Below are positions 35,180 through 45,298 of a stretch of DNA of 64,000 nucleotides, one piece after another; the first letter of the stretch is position 1; each line of letters starts with the position of its first letter. Made by a program: the position numbers and the translations under genes. Source of the DNA: UBA1422 sp041752735 (GTDB taxonomy: Bacteria; Bacillota; Clostridia; Peptostreptococcales; Anaerovoracaceae); the NCBI GenBank assembly GCA_041752735.1, contig JBGSVW010000024.1, forward strand, positions 7,602-71,601. The letters are read 5' to 3'. The notes beneath the pieces are model-generated. The model made no database searches. It was not told where the DNA came from and saw only the letters and a program-made list of their open reading frames with translations.

Positions 35180-36278
35180 TTAGGACTGCTTCAGCTTTTC
35201 GTTGATGAAATAGTCCAAATCTCCATCCATCACCCGATCCACGTTGCCTACTTCTGCGCCGGTCCGATGGTCCTTCACCATGGTATATGGGTGAAAGACG
35301 TAGGATCGTATCTGACTGCCCCAGGTAATCTGGCTAAAGTCTCCCTTCAGTTCTTTGAGGTTGTCTTTATGCTCCTGCAATCGGAGTTCAGTCAGCCGGG
35401 ACAGCAGGATTTTCATGGCGACTTCTTTGTTTTGATGTTGTGACCTTTCGTTCTGTACAGAAACCACTACATTGGTGGGAATATGAGTGATTCGGATGGC
35501 GGAATCAGTTTTGTTGACATGCTGTCCACCAGCTCCGCTGCTGCGAAAGGTATCAATACGAAGGTCATCTTCATCAATGTCCACCGTCAGATCTTCATCT
35601 ATTTCGGGCATTACATCCACCGACGAAAATGAGGTGTGTCTCCTGCCACCGGCATCAAAAGGAGAAATCCGTACCAAGCGGTGGACTCCTTTTTCGTTTT
35701 TTAGGTAGCCATAGACGTTTTCACCTTCGATTAGCATGGTGGCACTTTTTACACCACCCTCCGTATCTTCCTGCAAGTCCAGAATTTTGATTTTGTAACC
35801 CTTACGTTCTGCCCATCGGGTATACATCCTGAGTAAAATCTCTGCCCAGTCCTGAGCGTCAGTCCCACCTGAACCAGCATGAATATGCATGATGGCGTTG
35901 TTCTGATCATACTCACCCTTGAGCAAGGTTTTTATACGCAAGGCTTCGGCATACCCCACAACCCTCTGATACATCTCTTCGATTTCGGGCACAACAGATT
36001 CATCTTGAGTTTCTTCTGCCAGGGTTATTAATGTCGCGATATCTTCCAGTTCCTGCTCCAGTTCCCGGTATTCGCTGAGTTTGTTTTCGATGGCCTTTTT
36101 TTCTTTCAGGAGCTTTTGAGCACTTTCGTGGTCATCCCAAAATTCTTTTCTTTCAGTTTGTTCGTTTATTTTTTTCAGCTCTATTTCTAAGGAAGCCGGG
36201 TCAAAGAGAGTCGCCTGCCTCTTTGAGGCTTTGGCTAAGTGCGGGTAAAGCGTTTTTGATGGCATCTAGTTCTAACAT
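35180..36278 (-). CDS. prfB: Peptide chain release factor 2 with programmed +1 frameshift
   Basis: RF2 recognises UGA and UAA stops. Translation starts at the ATG at 36278 (MLELDAIKNALPAL) and meets an in-frame UGA at 36203-36201 in the classic slippery context CTT-TGA-C. A +1 shift continues into DPASLEIELKK. The rest has the catalytic GGQ (SGAGGQHVNKTDSAIRITH) and normal length, about 367 residues in all. The autoregulatory frameshift is known for most bacterial prfB genes. It is 25 nt downstream of secA. Confidence 0.96.
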
Positions 36279-36303
36279 GATAATCTCCTTTTACACACCG
36301 GGG

Positions 36304-39096
36304 CTATTCTTCCCGGCCATGGCAATGTTTGTATTTTTTACCGCTGCCGCAGGGGCATGGGTCGTTTCTTCCAACTTTCGGCATGTCGCGTCGTATGGTT
36401 TCCTGCTTGCTCTTTCCTCTTTCTGGAATGTGTTGGCGCTGTGGAACACCTTGCTCGTCGCCTTCTCCAATCATGGCAGCTTCTGCCTGACCCGCCATGT
36501 TTTTGGCACTATCGTCGAAGGACTCTTTCAGCCCCTGACCGGCACCTAGAATTTGTTTTCGTTCTGTATTGGTTTGTATAGTAACGTTGTAGCAGAATTT
36601 GACGGTTTCTTCTTTGATGTTTTGAATCATCTCTTCAAACATATCGAAACCTTCCTGCGCATATGCAGCTGCAGGATCTTGCTGCCCCAGTGCCCGTAAT
36701 CCAATGCCGTGTTTCAACTGATCCATGGCATCAATATGATCCATCCACTTATTGTCTACCACGCGGATTAGAATCATTCGTTCCAGTTCTCTCATCCGTT
36801 CAGCGCCCAGCTCTTGTTCCTTTTCTTGGTACAAGGCATCAAAGTCCGATAATACCATTTCTTTCAGGTTTTCGTCTGTCAGGCTATGAATTTCACTTTC
36901 AGTCAACTTGAACCCTTGGAATCGTTCGCAGATTCGCTTTAGATGACCGGTCATGGTATCAAAATCCCATTCCTCCGGGTATTTGGAAGCCAAGGTAACA
37001 GGTTCCACACATCCAATGACCAACTCTTTGGTCATGTTCATAATGTAATCCCGTAGGTCTTCGCCAAACAAGACTTTTCGTCGTTCTTCGTATACGATTT
37101 CCCGCTGTTTATTCATGACATTGTCATATTGCAACACATATTTTCGGATGGAAAAGTTCCGGGCTTCCACCTTCTTTTGAGCACCTTCAATAGATCGGCT
37201 TACCATGCCGGATTCGATGGCCTCATCTTCTGCAACGCCTAGCCGAGTGACCACACTTTGCATTTTATCTCCACCAAACAAACGCATCAACTCATCTTCC
37301 ATGGAAATGCAGAATTGAGTGACTCCCGGATCTCCTTGTCTGCCGGCACGTCCACGAAGCTGATTATCAATACGTCTGGACTCATGCCTCTCTGTACCGA
37401 TTATACATAGTCCGCCCAATGCGATGACCCGCTGTTGCTCGTCGTGTCTTTCTTCTTTATATTTGTTATAGAGTTCTCTGAATTTGGCGCGCGCCTCTAA
37501 AATTGTTGTATCATCTGTAGGAATGTTGGTTGCTGCATAGGCAGTGATTTCATCCGAGAACTCCAGTTTGGCCATATCCGCTTTGGCTTCAAATTCCGGA
37601 TTGCCTCCCAGGATAATGTCCGTACCACGACCAGCCATGTTGGTGGCGATGGTAATGGCACCTTCACGACCTGCTTCAGCGATGATGGCGGCTTCTTTGT
37701 CATGCTGTTTGGCATTTAGCACTTTGTATTCCTTCACGCCTCGTTTACTCAGCAGGTTGGCAATCAGTTCCGAGTTTTCGATGGAGATGGTACCTACAAG
37801 TACCGGCTGCCCGGTATTGTGTACTTCAACAATTTTGTCCACAATGGCTTTATATTTGCCTTTTTCGGAGGCAAATATGGCATCCGCACGGTCGTCACGA
37901 ACGATTTCCCGATTGGTGGGGATTTCCAATACGTCCATATTGTAGATGTCAATGAATTCGTCTTCTTCGGTTTTTGCGGTACCGGTCATGCCTGCCAGTT
38001 TCTGATACATTCTGAAATAGTTCTGCAGGGTTACTGTAGCAAGTGTCTTGGACTCGGATCGGACGAAAACGCCTTCTTTGGCTTCGATGGCCTGATGGAG
38101 ACCTTCGCCGTACCGTCGTCCAAACATCAGTCGTCCGGTAAATTCATCAACAATAATAATCTCTCCGTCTTTGACGATATAATCTACGTCCCGCTTCATA
38201 ATGTTTCTGGCCTTCAAGGCCTGAAGCACGTGATGATTGACTTCCATGTTTTCGGGATCGGAAAAGTTGTCGACTTTGAAGAAGGTTTCGCATTTGCCGA
38301 CACCCTGCTCCGTCAAAGCAACCTGTTTTTCTTTTTCTTCTACTTCATAGTCGGTCCCCGGTTGAAGGCTCTTGACAAATCGATCCGCTGTGCCATACAA
38401 ATCTGTGGACTTGGCTCCCTGACCTGAAATAATCAATGGTGTTCTGGCTTCATCAATTAAAATGGAATCTACCTCGTCAACGATGGCGTAATTTAAATCC
38501 CGTTGCATCATGTCTTCCCGATAGATGACCATGTTGTCGCGAAGATAATCAAAACCGTATTCATTATTTGTGCCATATGTGATATCCGCTTTATAGGCAT
38601 CGCGCCTTGTTTGCTCTGAAATGCCGTGTATGACACAGCCTACAGTCAATCCCAGGAATGTATAAATCTTTCCCATCCACTCCATGTCACGCTTGGCTAG
38701 ATAGTCATTGACGGTTACAATATGAACACCCTTCCCTTCCAACGCATTGAGATACGCCGGCAAGGTGGCGACCAAGGTCTTTCCTTCGCCGGTTTTCATT
38801 TCCGAAATCCTGCCCTGATGAAGAACGATGCCACCGATGATTTGAACATAGAAATGTTTCATACCCAAGGTACGCCATGCCGCTTCCCGACAAACCGCGA
38901 ATGCCTCCGGTAAAATGTCGTCAAGGGTTTCTCCATCTAATAGCCGTTGCTTTAGTGCCGGTGTCATGGCTTTAAGCTGGTCATCCGTATATTCCTGCAT
39001 CTGTTGATCCAGCGCGTCTACAGTTTGTGCGATTTTGTCTATTTTTTTAATTTCTTTGGCATTAATATCTCCAAAGATTTTTTCCATAAAACCCAT
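36304..39096 (-). CDS. secA: Preprotein translocase ATPase SecA
   Basis: A 930-residue ATPase that drives proteins through SecYEG. Visible parts are Walker A MKTGEGKTLVATLPAYLNAL, DEVDSILIDEARTPLIIS, the AGMTGTA motif, TNMAGRGTDIILGG, GLCIIGTERHESRRIDNQLRGRAGRQGDPG, and the C-terminal zinc-binding tail DPCPCGSGKKYKHCHG. The ATG at 39096 has a GGGAGA site upstream. The stop is TAG. Confidence 0.98.
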   Translation of the reverse strand: MGFMEKIFGDINAKEIKKIDKIAQTVDALDQQMQEYTDDQLKAMTPALKQRLLDGETLDDILPEAFAVCREAAWRTLGMKHFYVQIIGGIVLHQGRISEMKTGEGKTLVATLPAYLNALEGKGVHIVTVNDYLAKRDMEWMGKIYTFLGLTVGCVIHGISEQTRRDAYKADITYGTNNEYGFDYLRDNMVIYREDMMQRDLNYAIVDEVDSILIDEARTPLIISGQGAKSTDLYGTADRFVKSLQPGTDYEVEEKEKQVALTEQGVGKCETFFKVDNFSDPENMEVNHHVLQALKARNIMKRDVDYIVKDGEIIIVDEFTGRLMFGRRYGEGLHQAIEAKEGVFVRSESKTLATVTLQNYFRMYQKLAGMTGTAKTEEDEFIDIYNMDVLEIPTNREIVRDDRADAIFASEKGKYKAIVDKIVEVHNTGQPVLVGTISIENSELIANLLSKRGVKEYKVLNAKQHDKEAAIIAEAGREGAITIATNMAGRGTDIILGGNPEFEAKADMAKLEFSDEITAYAATNIPTDDTTILEARAKFRELYNKYKEERHDEQQRVIALGGLCIIGTERHESRRIDNQLRGRAGRQGDPGVTQFCISMEDELMRLFGGDKMQSVVTRLGVAEDEAIESGMVSRSIEGAQKKVEARNFSIRKYVLQYDNVMNKQREIVYEERRKVLFGEDLRDYIMNMTKELVIGCVEPVTLASKYPEEWDFDTMTGHLKRICERFQGFKLTESEIHSLTDENLKEMVLSDFDALYQEKEQELGAERMRELERMILIRVVDNKWMDHIDAMDQLKHGIGLRALGQQDPAAAYAQEGFDMFEEMIQNIKEETVKFCYNVTIQTNTERKQILGAGQGLKESFDDSAKNMAGQAEAAMIGEGDEQGVPQRQHIPERGKSKQETIRRDMPKVGRNDPCPCGSGKKYKHCHGREE

Positions 39097-39161
39097 TTGG
39101 TCTTCTCCCTTCATGCTTCCACGTGGCAGCCCAGTGCCGCCTTGGTCTTTTCATGTTGCCG

Positions 39162-40424
39162 TTATTCTTCTGGCAGTGATTCCACCGTCAGGTTGATTTC
39201 AATTGCTTTTTTGCCATTGGCTTTGGTTACACGACCCTTTAGCCGTTTAAAGTCAGCAGTGTATTCAAAGGTATCCCCCTTTTCGGGCAATTTGTCCAAA
39301 CAAAGTACCACCCAACCGTTGACGGTGTTGGCGTCCACTTCCTCTTCAATCCCAAAATAATCGAAGACGTTATCCAAATTGGCATTGCACATGACACGGT
39401 ACGTTCCGTTCTGTAACTCCGTAACTTGCTGGGACATCACAACATCATGTTCGTCATAAATTTCTCCCACCAGCTCTTCAATAATATCTTCCATAGTGAC
39501 AAGACCTTCTGTGCCACCATATTCATCAACAATGATGGCCATATGACTTTTCATCTGCTGTAGCTTTCGGAGCAAAGTTGCAAGTCGCATGCTACCCGCC
39601 ACAAAGGCCACTGGTTTGACAAAGTCGGATATTGAATTGTCTTTGCCATAAATATAGTTGTGAAAATCCTTTTGATTGAGAACGCCTAAAATTTCGTCTA
39701 GGTCATCATCGTATACCGGCAATCTGGAAAAGCCGGTACTCCGAAAAATTTCATCCACTTCCTCATTGGTCATGTCAATATCGATGGCTTCCATGTCCAC
39801 CCTTGGAGTCAATACATCAATGGCCACCAGATCATTGAATTCGATGGCATTTTGGATGAGTTCGCTTTGCCCTTCATCGATGCCACCATCAGTCTCCGCT
39901 TCTTCCACCATGGTCATCAGTTCATCTTCGGTAATTTTGTGATGGCCCGAGACTTTGAAAATCTTGAATGAGGCTTTCTTTAGTGCCGCGAAAAAAAAGG
40001 TGATGGGTGTCATAATCACCATGATTGCTTGGATGATTGGTGCTACGAACATGCTGTACTTCTCGGGAATCTCTTTCGCTACCGTTTTGGGAGTGATTTC
40101 TCCAAAAATTAGGATGACTACGGTACTGAAAATCGTTGCAATCGTGGGGCCATAATCTCCATACAAGTTAATGAACAGGACAGTCGCAATGGATGTTGCT
40201 GCGATATTCACCACATTGTTGGCAATCAGGATAGTAGACAGTAAATTGTCATATTGTTCCGAGAGCTTGACCACCCGTCTGGCCTTATGGTTGCCATCAT
40301 TGGCAAGGTTTTTAATTTTAATTCGATTAATTGAAGTAAACGCAGTTTCTGTGGCTGAAAAAAAAGCTGATAGTACCATCAGAAACAATATGGCTATGGC
40401 CGCAGTTGTACTGTGACTTTCCAT
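39162..40424 (-). CDS. CNNM/CorC (hemolysin) family membrane protein
   Basis: A 420-residue protein. The N-terminal DUF21/CNNM transmembrane domain has SAFFSATETAFTSINR and ANNVVNIAATSIAT; two CBS domains (MEAIDIDMT, VDEYGGTEGLVTMEDIIEELVGEI) and a C-terminal CorC_HlyC domain follow. Family members are linked to magnesium/cobalt export or regulation. AGGAGG precedes the ATG, and a good sigma-A promoter lies about 70 nt upstream. Confidence 0.93.
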   Translation of the reverse strand: MESHSTTAAIAILFLMVLSAFFSATETAFTSINRIKIKNLANDGNHKARRVVKLSEQYDNLLSTILIANNVVNIAATSIATVLFINLYGDYGPTIATIFSTVVILIFGEITPKTVAKEIPEKYSMFVAPIIQAIMVIMTPITFFFAALKKASFKIFKVSGHHKITEDELMTMVEEAETDGGIDEGQSELIQNAIEFNDLVAIDVLTPRVDMEAIDIDMTNEEVDEIFRSTGFSRLPVYDDDLDEILGVLNQKDFHNYIYGKDNSISDFVKPVAFVAGSMRLATLLRKLQQMKSHMAIIVDEYGGTEGLVTMEDIIEELVGEIYDEHDVVMSQQVTELQNGTYRVMCNANLDNVFDYFGIEEEVDANTVNGWVVLCLDKLPEKGDTFEYTADFKRLKGRVTKANGKKAIEINLTVESLPEE

Positions 40425-40492
40425 GAATAGATTCCTCCTATTGGTTTCTGCCTTCCGGAATACCCGGTAACAAAGACAGATTTGTAGAGATA

Positions 40493-40521
40493 ATTATACC
40501 CTATTTGTAGCCAGATGTAAA
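40493..40521 (-). promoter_or_regulatory. Sigma-A promoter of the CNNM/CorC gene
   Basis: On the minus strand TTTACA, a 17-nt spacer and TATAAT, about 70 nt before the ATG at 40424. It lies in the 40425-40761 intergenic stretch, which otherwise holds the hairpin at 40528-40562 and an AT-rich palindrome TATGCATAATGCATA near 40650. Confidence 0.75.
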
Positions 40522-40527
40522 ACAGAA

Positions 40528-40562
40528 GTAGACTGCCAAGCCATGTCGGCCCGACAGTCTAC
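40528..40562 (-). terminator. Probable terminator of the acyl-CoA ligase operon
   Basis: GTAGACTG and CAGTCTAC arms with a 19-nt loop containing a further GGC/GCC pairing. On the minus strand TTCTGTTTT follows. It is about 200 nt after the ligase stop. Confidence 0.5.
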
Positions 40563-40761
40563 CTCTGGTATAAATGGATAGGGCTGAGGGTTTGATCTTG
40601 TTTATCACGCCCCCCAGAGCAAAATAAACTGATCGGTTTTGTTTTAGCATATATGCATAATGCATATTTAGTTCATGTTTGAATTATACGCTTCGTTATT
40701 ACTTTTGTCAAATATAAATTTAAAAATTATTGATATTTATCGGCTCATTATGTTTTTGGAA

Positions 40762-42483
40762 TTAGTTGACCATCGAAGCTTGTATTTTAGCTACCTCCTG
40801 GGCTTCCAGCACCGTATAGGCTACCTTTCCCACCAGGGTTTGCGGTAGCCGTTCCATATACTCAAACTCATATGGCATGGCATAGTGCGCAATATTCCGG
40901 TTACAATGTTGATATATGGAATCCCGCACCTCGTCGGTCAGCTCAACATCCGGCTTCAGCACGACAAAAGCTTTGACCTTCTGCATTTTGTATGGGTCAG
41001 GCACACCAATGACTGAGCTCATGAGCACCGCCTCATGTCCGTCAATGATATTCTCCAGTTGGGATGGATAAATGGAATATCCGGATGAAATAATCATCCT
41101 CTTCAGCCGTTGCTTGAAGTGGATAAAACCTTCAGAATCCATAACACCTAGGTCTCCTGTGTGTAGCCAGAGTCTTCCGTCTTCATGCATCTGAAGCGTG
41201 GATTCAGTTTCCGAAGGGCTGTTGAGATAGCCAATCATGACGGTAGGTCCACTGATGCAGATTTCCCCCTCATCTCCATAAGGCACTTCAATCTTGGTGC
41301 TGGCCTTGACAATTTTATAATAGGTATCCGGGAAAGGAATTCCGATGCTACCTTCTTTGTAAAAGTCCTTGGGCGTCAGACAACTGGCGGTGACACACTC
41401 GGTCAGACCGTAGCCCTCCCGTAGCTGCACTTGAGCGCCATGATCCCTTAGGAAAGCATCGACTTTTTTCTTTAATTCCACCGACAAGGTGTCTCCACCG
41501 GAAAACACACCGATGAGACATGCTAAGTCAACCCCCTCCATTCGTCGATTACGCAACAGCGCTTCAAACAAAGTGGGGACGCCGGCAATGTAATTGGGCT
41601 GTACAGTTTTCAGCAAATTTGCATAGGTATCCACGCTGAACTGGGGTACCAGATGGCAACAACCACCAATGATCAGAAAAGTGTGTATGCCAATACCGAA
41701 CCCAAAACCATGGAAAATCGGCATGATGGAAAGCATCTTCTGGCCGGGTCGCAGGGTTTCCCCCGCCGCCTCTGTTTGCATAGCCAGTGCATTGAAATTC
41801 AAATTAGAAAGCAAAATACCCTTGGTGATTCCCGACGTACCACCGCTATATAAAATGGCTGCCGGATCTTTGCCTTTGTTATGGACAGCGTAGCTCCCTC
41901 TCCATGAAGCCCCCATGTCCATGAAGTCCACCCATTTCACAACGGGTTCGCCTTTCCCTATCTTTGCAATTTTCCTTCCTTTGGTGGCTTTGAATCCCAA
42001 GCTTTTCACGAAGGATAACTCCGATGCAATGGAGGCGGTAATAATATACTTCAGATGCGGAGTTTTGCTCCGAACCGACGCTACCTTTGGATAAAATGCA
42101 TCCAGAACCAACATACCCTTGCTTTCGGAAAGATTCAGATAAAACTCAATCTCGCCTTCCGACGATAAGGGATGCACCATATTGGGAATCCCACCCATCA
42201 TATTCAAGGCGTAAAACATAATGATTCCCTGTGGCGTATTGGGCATGCAAATCGTCACCTTGTCCCCGGGCTCAATTCCAAGGGCACGCAGCGCTTTGGC
42301 GCATTGGTGGATTTTCTCGAGAAAACCTTTGTAGGTTACCGTTTTGCCCAGGAAGTCGTAGGCAATCAGATCAGGGTACGCTACGGCATTTTTCTCAATT
42401 AAGTCAACCATGGAAAGGTCGGGATAATCAAGGTGCGTAGGCACCTGCCCATAGGATGAAATCCAAGGTGTTTTGATACTCAT
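40762..42483 (-). CDS. AMP-forming acyl-CoA synthetase
   Basis: A 573-residue ANL-family enzyme that activates a carboxylate with ATP and CoA. Features are the phosphate loop YSGGTSGITKG, PIFHGFGFGIGIH, GYGLTECVTA, the TGD motif LWLHTGDLG and the hinge FKQRLKRMIISSGYSIYPSQ, with the C-terminal lysine near ETLVGKVAYT. The second of two ATGs has the better GGGGAG spacing. It follows the E2-like acyltransferase gene by 16 nt, suggesting the acyl-CoA made here is that protein's ligand or substrate. The fatty or aromatic acid used is unknown. Confidence 0.9.
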   Translation of the reverse strand: MSIKTPWISSYGQVPTHLDYPDLSMVDLIEKNAVAYPDLIAYDFLGKTVTYKGFLEKIHQCAKALRALGIEPGDKVTICMPNTPQGIIMFYALNMMGGIPNMVHPLSSEGEIEFYLNLSESKGMLVLDAFYPKVASVRSKTPHLKYIITASIASELSFVKSLGFKATKGRKIAKIGKGEPVVKWVDFMDMGASWRGSYAVHNKGKDPAAILYSGGTSGITKGILLSNLNFNALAMQTEAAGETLRPGQKMLSIMPIFHGFGFGIGIHTFLIIGGCCHLVPQFSVDTYANLLKTVQPNYIAGVPTLFEALLRNRRMEGVDLACLIGVFSGGDTLSVELKKKVDAFLRDHGAQVQLREGYGLTECVTASCLTPKDFYKEGSIGIPFPDTYYKIVKASTKIEVPYGDEGEICISGPTVMIGYLNSPSETESTLQMHEDGRLWLHTGDLGVMDSEGFIHFKQRLKRMIISSGYSIYPSQLENIIDGHEAVLMSSVIGVPDPYKMQKVKAFVVLKPDVELTDEVRDSIYQHCNRNIAHYAMPYEFEYMERLPQTLVGKVAYTVLEAQEVAKIQASMVN

Positions 42484-42499
42484 ACTCATTCTCCCCGGC

Positions 42500-43378
42500 T
42501 TATTCGCCGTCATATCCGATTGATTCTTTGAGCGGTGCTTCTAGCATCTTTGGATGCTCAATAATATACCTCATTATTTTCATTGATTTGGCAAAATAGA
42601 ATCCATCTGCGATTCGTTCGTCCACGTTAATTCCAAAGTTCACCACATCCCGAATGGTTAAGATGCCATCTCTTCCTAGCACTTGTTCTTTATGTATTTC
42701 ACCGATGGTCATCATAATGGAATTGGTCCCGTAATTGTTTAGATGATGATAGGTGGCGTCTGCCTGAATGCTTCCCAGGTTGGAAAGCAGCACTGATACA
42801 AAATTGGTGTCGCCATCCGTCATAAACTGTGGCATTAATCCGTAAAAGTCCAGCATCCGGAAACATCGCATGGCGAAACGTTGTACGAAGCGAGGAAGTC
42901 TGGCAAAAAAATTGATGGTGGCGTCCAGTTCGCTTTTTCCGCTTTCCCGAAGTTCCTTGGTTTCTCCAAGTATCTTTTGACTGATGTCTTCCAACGTCGT
43001 TTCTCCGTCAACCTTCATGGTCAGGAGCAACTCTTCAGCGTGATCGCTAAACTGCCTCTTCACTACAAATGCGAAGGTCAGTTCTTTTCGTTGGTACATT
43101 CTACGTCCTGCCACAAATCGGTTCAACATCTCCCGATGATAGAGGGTTTTGGCAATAGCTGCCACGAAAACGTGGAAGGCCTTGGTTTGAATAGTTGGAT
43201 TGCCGCTGTTTCGGTCCGCCACAAGCTTCAATAATTCTGTGACGTCGAACTGTTCTTTGCTATAAACCTCCGCTTCAATCCGGTTGGGAATCAGGTGCAT
43301 CATCACCGCATGAAATCCATCAATTTCACGAATCCATCGTCCGTCCCTGCGGTCGCCTCTTCTCTTTTTGTCTGTCAT
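42500..43378 (-). CDS. E2/CAT-like acyltransferase-fold protein with altered active site
   Basis: A 292-residue protein resembling the catalytic domain of 2-oxoacid dehydrogenase E2 (chloramphenicol acetyltransferase fold), without lipoyl or peripheral-subunit domains. The usual C-terminal motif DHRxxDG reads DERIADG here, so the catalytic His is Glu while the Asp is kept. The ATG at 43378 follows GAGGAG. It is cotranscribed with an acyl-CoA ligase. It may be a non-catalytic acyl-CoA binder or a changed transferase. Confidence 0.75.
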   Translation of the reverse strand: MTDKKRRGDRRDGRWIREIDGFHAVMMHLIPNRIEAEVYSKEQFDVTELLKLVADRNSGNPTIQTKAFHVFVAAIAKTLYHREMLNRFVAGRRMYQRKELTFAFVVKRQFSDHAEELLLTMKVDGETTLEDISQKILGETKELRESGKSELDATINFFARLPRFVQRFAMRCFRMLDFYGLMPQFMTDGDTNFVSVLLSNLGSIQADATYHHLNNYGTNSIMMTIGEIHKEQVLGRDGILTIRDVVNFGINVDERIADGFYFAKSMKIMRYIIEHPKMLEAPLKESIGYDGE

Positions 43379-43461
43379 CTTCGCGCTCCTCAACAAGCAA
43401 GCTATTGCTATCATTCTACTAATGTAAACAATGTACTAATTATATGTATTTTACAAGCTGT

Positions 43462-43491
43462 TTTCAATAAATACTTTCCTTGTGATATAAT
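43462..43491 (+). promoter_or_regulatory. Sigma-A promoter of the FHA-RodA gene
   Basis: TTTCAA, an 18-nt spacer and TATAAT on the plus strand, 22 nt before the ATG at 43514, with GGAGG in between. Confidence 0.6.
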
Positions 43492-43513
43492 ATCAACGTT
43501 GGAGGTTTGTAGC

Positions 43514-45298
43514 ATGGGACTGATTGAATCAATCAATGAAGCAGGAATCCCTTTGATGGTAAAACTTTCGGGGATTTTTCATGATAGCGATGCTTTTTCG
43601 GAAACATACACCACTGTTGCCAGGTGGGTTTTTGTCGTACTGGCGCTTTTTGTTATCATCAAATCCATCCGCTCTTTGTGGGCTGCAAGGGGGACTTCTG
43701 AAATATGGGCCTACCTGATTTTGCCCGATGGAACTCACACGCCGCTGACCCATTGGGAAAGTGTGATAGGGCGATCCAAAAGCGCAGATGTGGTTGTCGA
43801 TCTTATGACCGTTTCCCGCAATCATGGCCTTTTGATCCGAGAGGAACAAGGAACATGGCGTTATAACGATCTGGGTTCCAGTGGTGGATCACAGATCAAT
43901 GGAAACACAGTCTATAAGTCTACACCTGTTGAAGCCGGTGATACCATTTCCCTTGCCGGTGCAGAGTGTTTGTTTATTCCTGCAAGTCTGGAAGAACGGT
44001 TGGACAATCTGGATGCAAGGCGAAAGACTTCTTTTGTATCGTCACCTTTATCCTCTCTTTTAGCTTTATCCCTTTTCCAAGTTATGCTTTGCTTGCAGCT
44101 GATTGTTGCCGAGGGAGAGACCTTGCCAATTTCAGTGATTGTAGGAATTCTTGGACTAACCGTCATCATGTGGACATTCTGGTCTATCTTGCGCATGATG
44201 CAACTACGGCATTTTGAAATCGAAACCATTGCGTTTTTTCTGTGTACTTTAAATCTTGCTGTCACAGCCTCTTCCTCTCCGGATGAGGTGATTAAACAAT
44301 TGATTGCTATCATACTCGGGGTGAGCCTTTTCTTTGGAATGTGCTTATATCTTCGAGATTTGAACCGCACACTGTGGGTAAGACGAATACTGGTATTTGG
44401 CAGTGTCCTGTTATTATTGATTAATTTGGTATTTGGAACCCTGACCTATGGCTCCACCAATTGGGTTAGTCTGGGTGGATTTTCGTTCCAGCCTTCTGAG
44501 TTTGTAAAAATTGCCTTTATTTTCATTGGTTCAGCTACTCTGGAAGAGCTTTACCAAAAGAAGAATTTAGGATTGTTCATGGTTTTTTCACTGTTCTGCT
44601 TGGGATGCCTGGCGGTGATGGGTGACTTCGGCACGGCGGCCATTTTCTTTGTCACCTATTTGGTGATTTCATTCCTGCGAAGCGGAGAGTTCTCAAAGTT
44701 ATTCCTGACCGTGGGAGGTGCGCTGGGTGCCGGTCTAATGATTTTACGGTTCAAGCCTTACATCGCAACACGCTTTGAGACCTGGGGAAATGCTTGGGAA
44801 TACGCAGATGCAGGGGGATTTCAGCAAACCCGCACCATGACAGCGAGCGCCAGTGGCGGTCTTCTAGGCGTTGGCAGCGGCGAAGGATGGCTGCATAATG
44901 TTTTTGCAGCGGATACGGATTTGGTTTTTGGTATGCTCTGCGAAGAATGGGGGCTTATCATTGCTGTACTGGCAGTGCTTTCCATCTTTGCTCTTGGTGT
45001 TTTTGCATACCGGTCTATCCTTTCCGGTCGCTCATCGTTTTATACCATTGCGGCCTGCTCGGCTACGTCACTGTTTGCCTTTCAGACCATGCTCAATGTT
45101 TTCGGTTCCGTCGATTTGTTTCCTCTCACCGGTGTAACCTTCCCCTTTGTTTCAAACGGTGGCAGTAGCATGATGGCCTCCTGGGGCTTATTGGCCTTCC
45201 TAAAGGCGGCGGATACCAGACAAGATGCCAGCATAGCAGTAAAGGCTGTGGATATAAAAGTCATGGATCGAGACGAATTGGAAGGAGGCACTTTATGA
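43514..45298 (+). CDS. FHA domain-SEDS (FtsW/RodA/SpoVE) fusion
   Basis: A 594-residue protein. After one N-terminal helix comes an FHA domain (SVIGRSKSADVVVDLMTVSRNHGLLIRE, residues ~75-150), which binds phosphothreonine. It is followed by about 10 transmembrane helices of a SEDS peptidoglycan glycosyltransferase: NWVSLGGFSFQPSEFVKI, MGDFGTAAIFF, GGLLGVGSGEGW, EEWGLI and FVSNGGSSMMASWGLLA. The ATG has GGAGG 8 nt upstream. It overlaps the following penicillin-binding protein by 4 nt, the usual SEDS-transpeptidase pair. FHA next to RodA-PbpA is familiar from actinobacteria as separate genes; a fused version implies Ser/Thr-kinase control of wall synthesis. Confidence 0.92.
   Translation: MGLIESINEAGIPLMVKLSGIFHDSDAFSETYTTVARWVFVVLALFVIIKSIRSLWAARGTSEIWAYLILPDGTHTPLTHWESVIGRSKSADVVVDLMTVSRNHGLLIREEQGTWRYNDLGSSGGSQINGNTVYKSTPVEAGDTISLAGAECLFIPASLEERLDNLDARRKTSFVSSPLSSLLALSLFQVMLCLQLIVAEGETLPISVIVGILGLTVIMWTFWSILRMMQLRHFEIETIAFFLCTLNLAVTASSSPDEVIKQLIAIILGVSLFFGMCLYLRDLNRTLWVRRILVFGSVLLLLINLVFGTLTYGSTNWVSLGGFSFQPSEFVKIAFIFIGSATLEELYQKKNLGLFMVFSLFCLGCLAVMGDFGTAAIFFVTYLVISFLRSGEFSKLFLTVGGALGAGLMILRFKPYIATRFETWGNAWEYADAGGFQQTRTMTASASGGLLGVGSGEGWLHNVFAADTDLVFGMLCEEWGLIIAVLAVLSIFALGVFAYRSILSGRSSFYTIAACSATSLFAFQTMLNVFGSVDLFPLTGVTFPFVSNGGSSMMASWGLLAFLKAADTRQDASIAVKAVDIKVMDRDELEGGTL

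Noticed and set aside
36201..36203. In-frame TGA in prfB as a selenocysteine codon or gene decay
   Set aside because: The CTT-TGA-C context and +1 continuation are the known autoregulatory frameshift of prfB.
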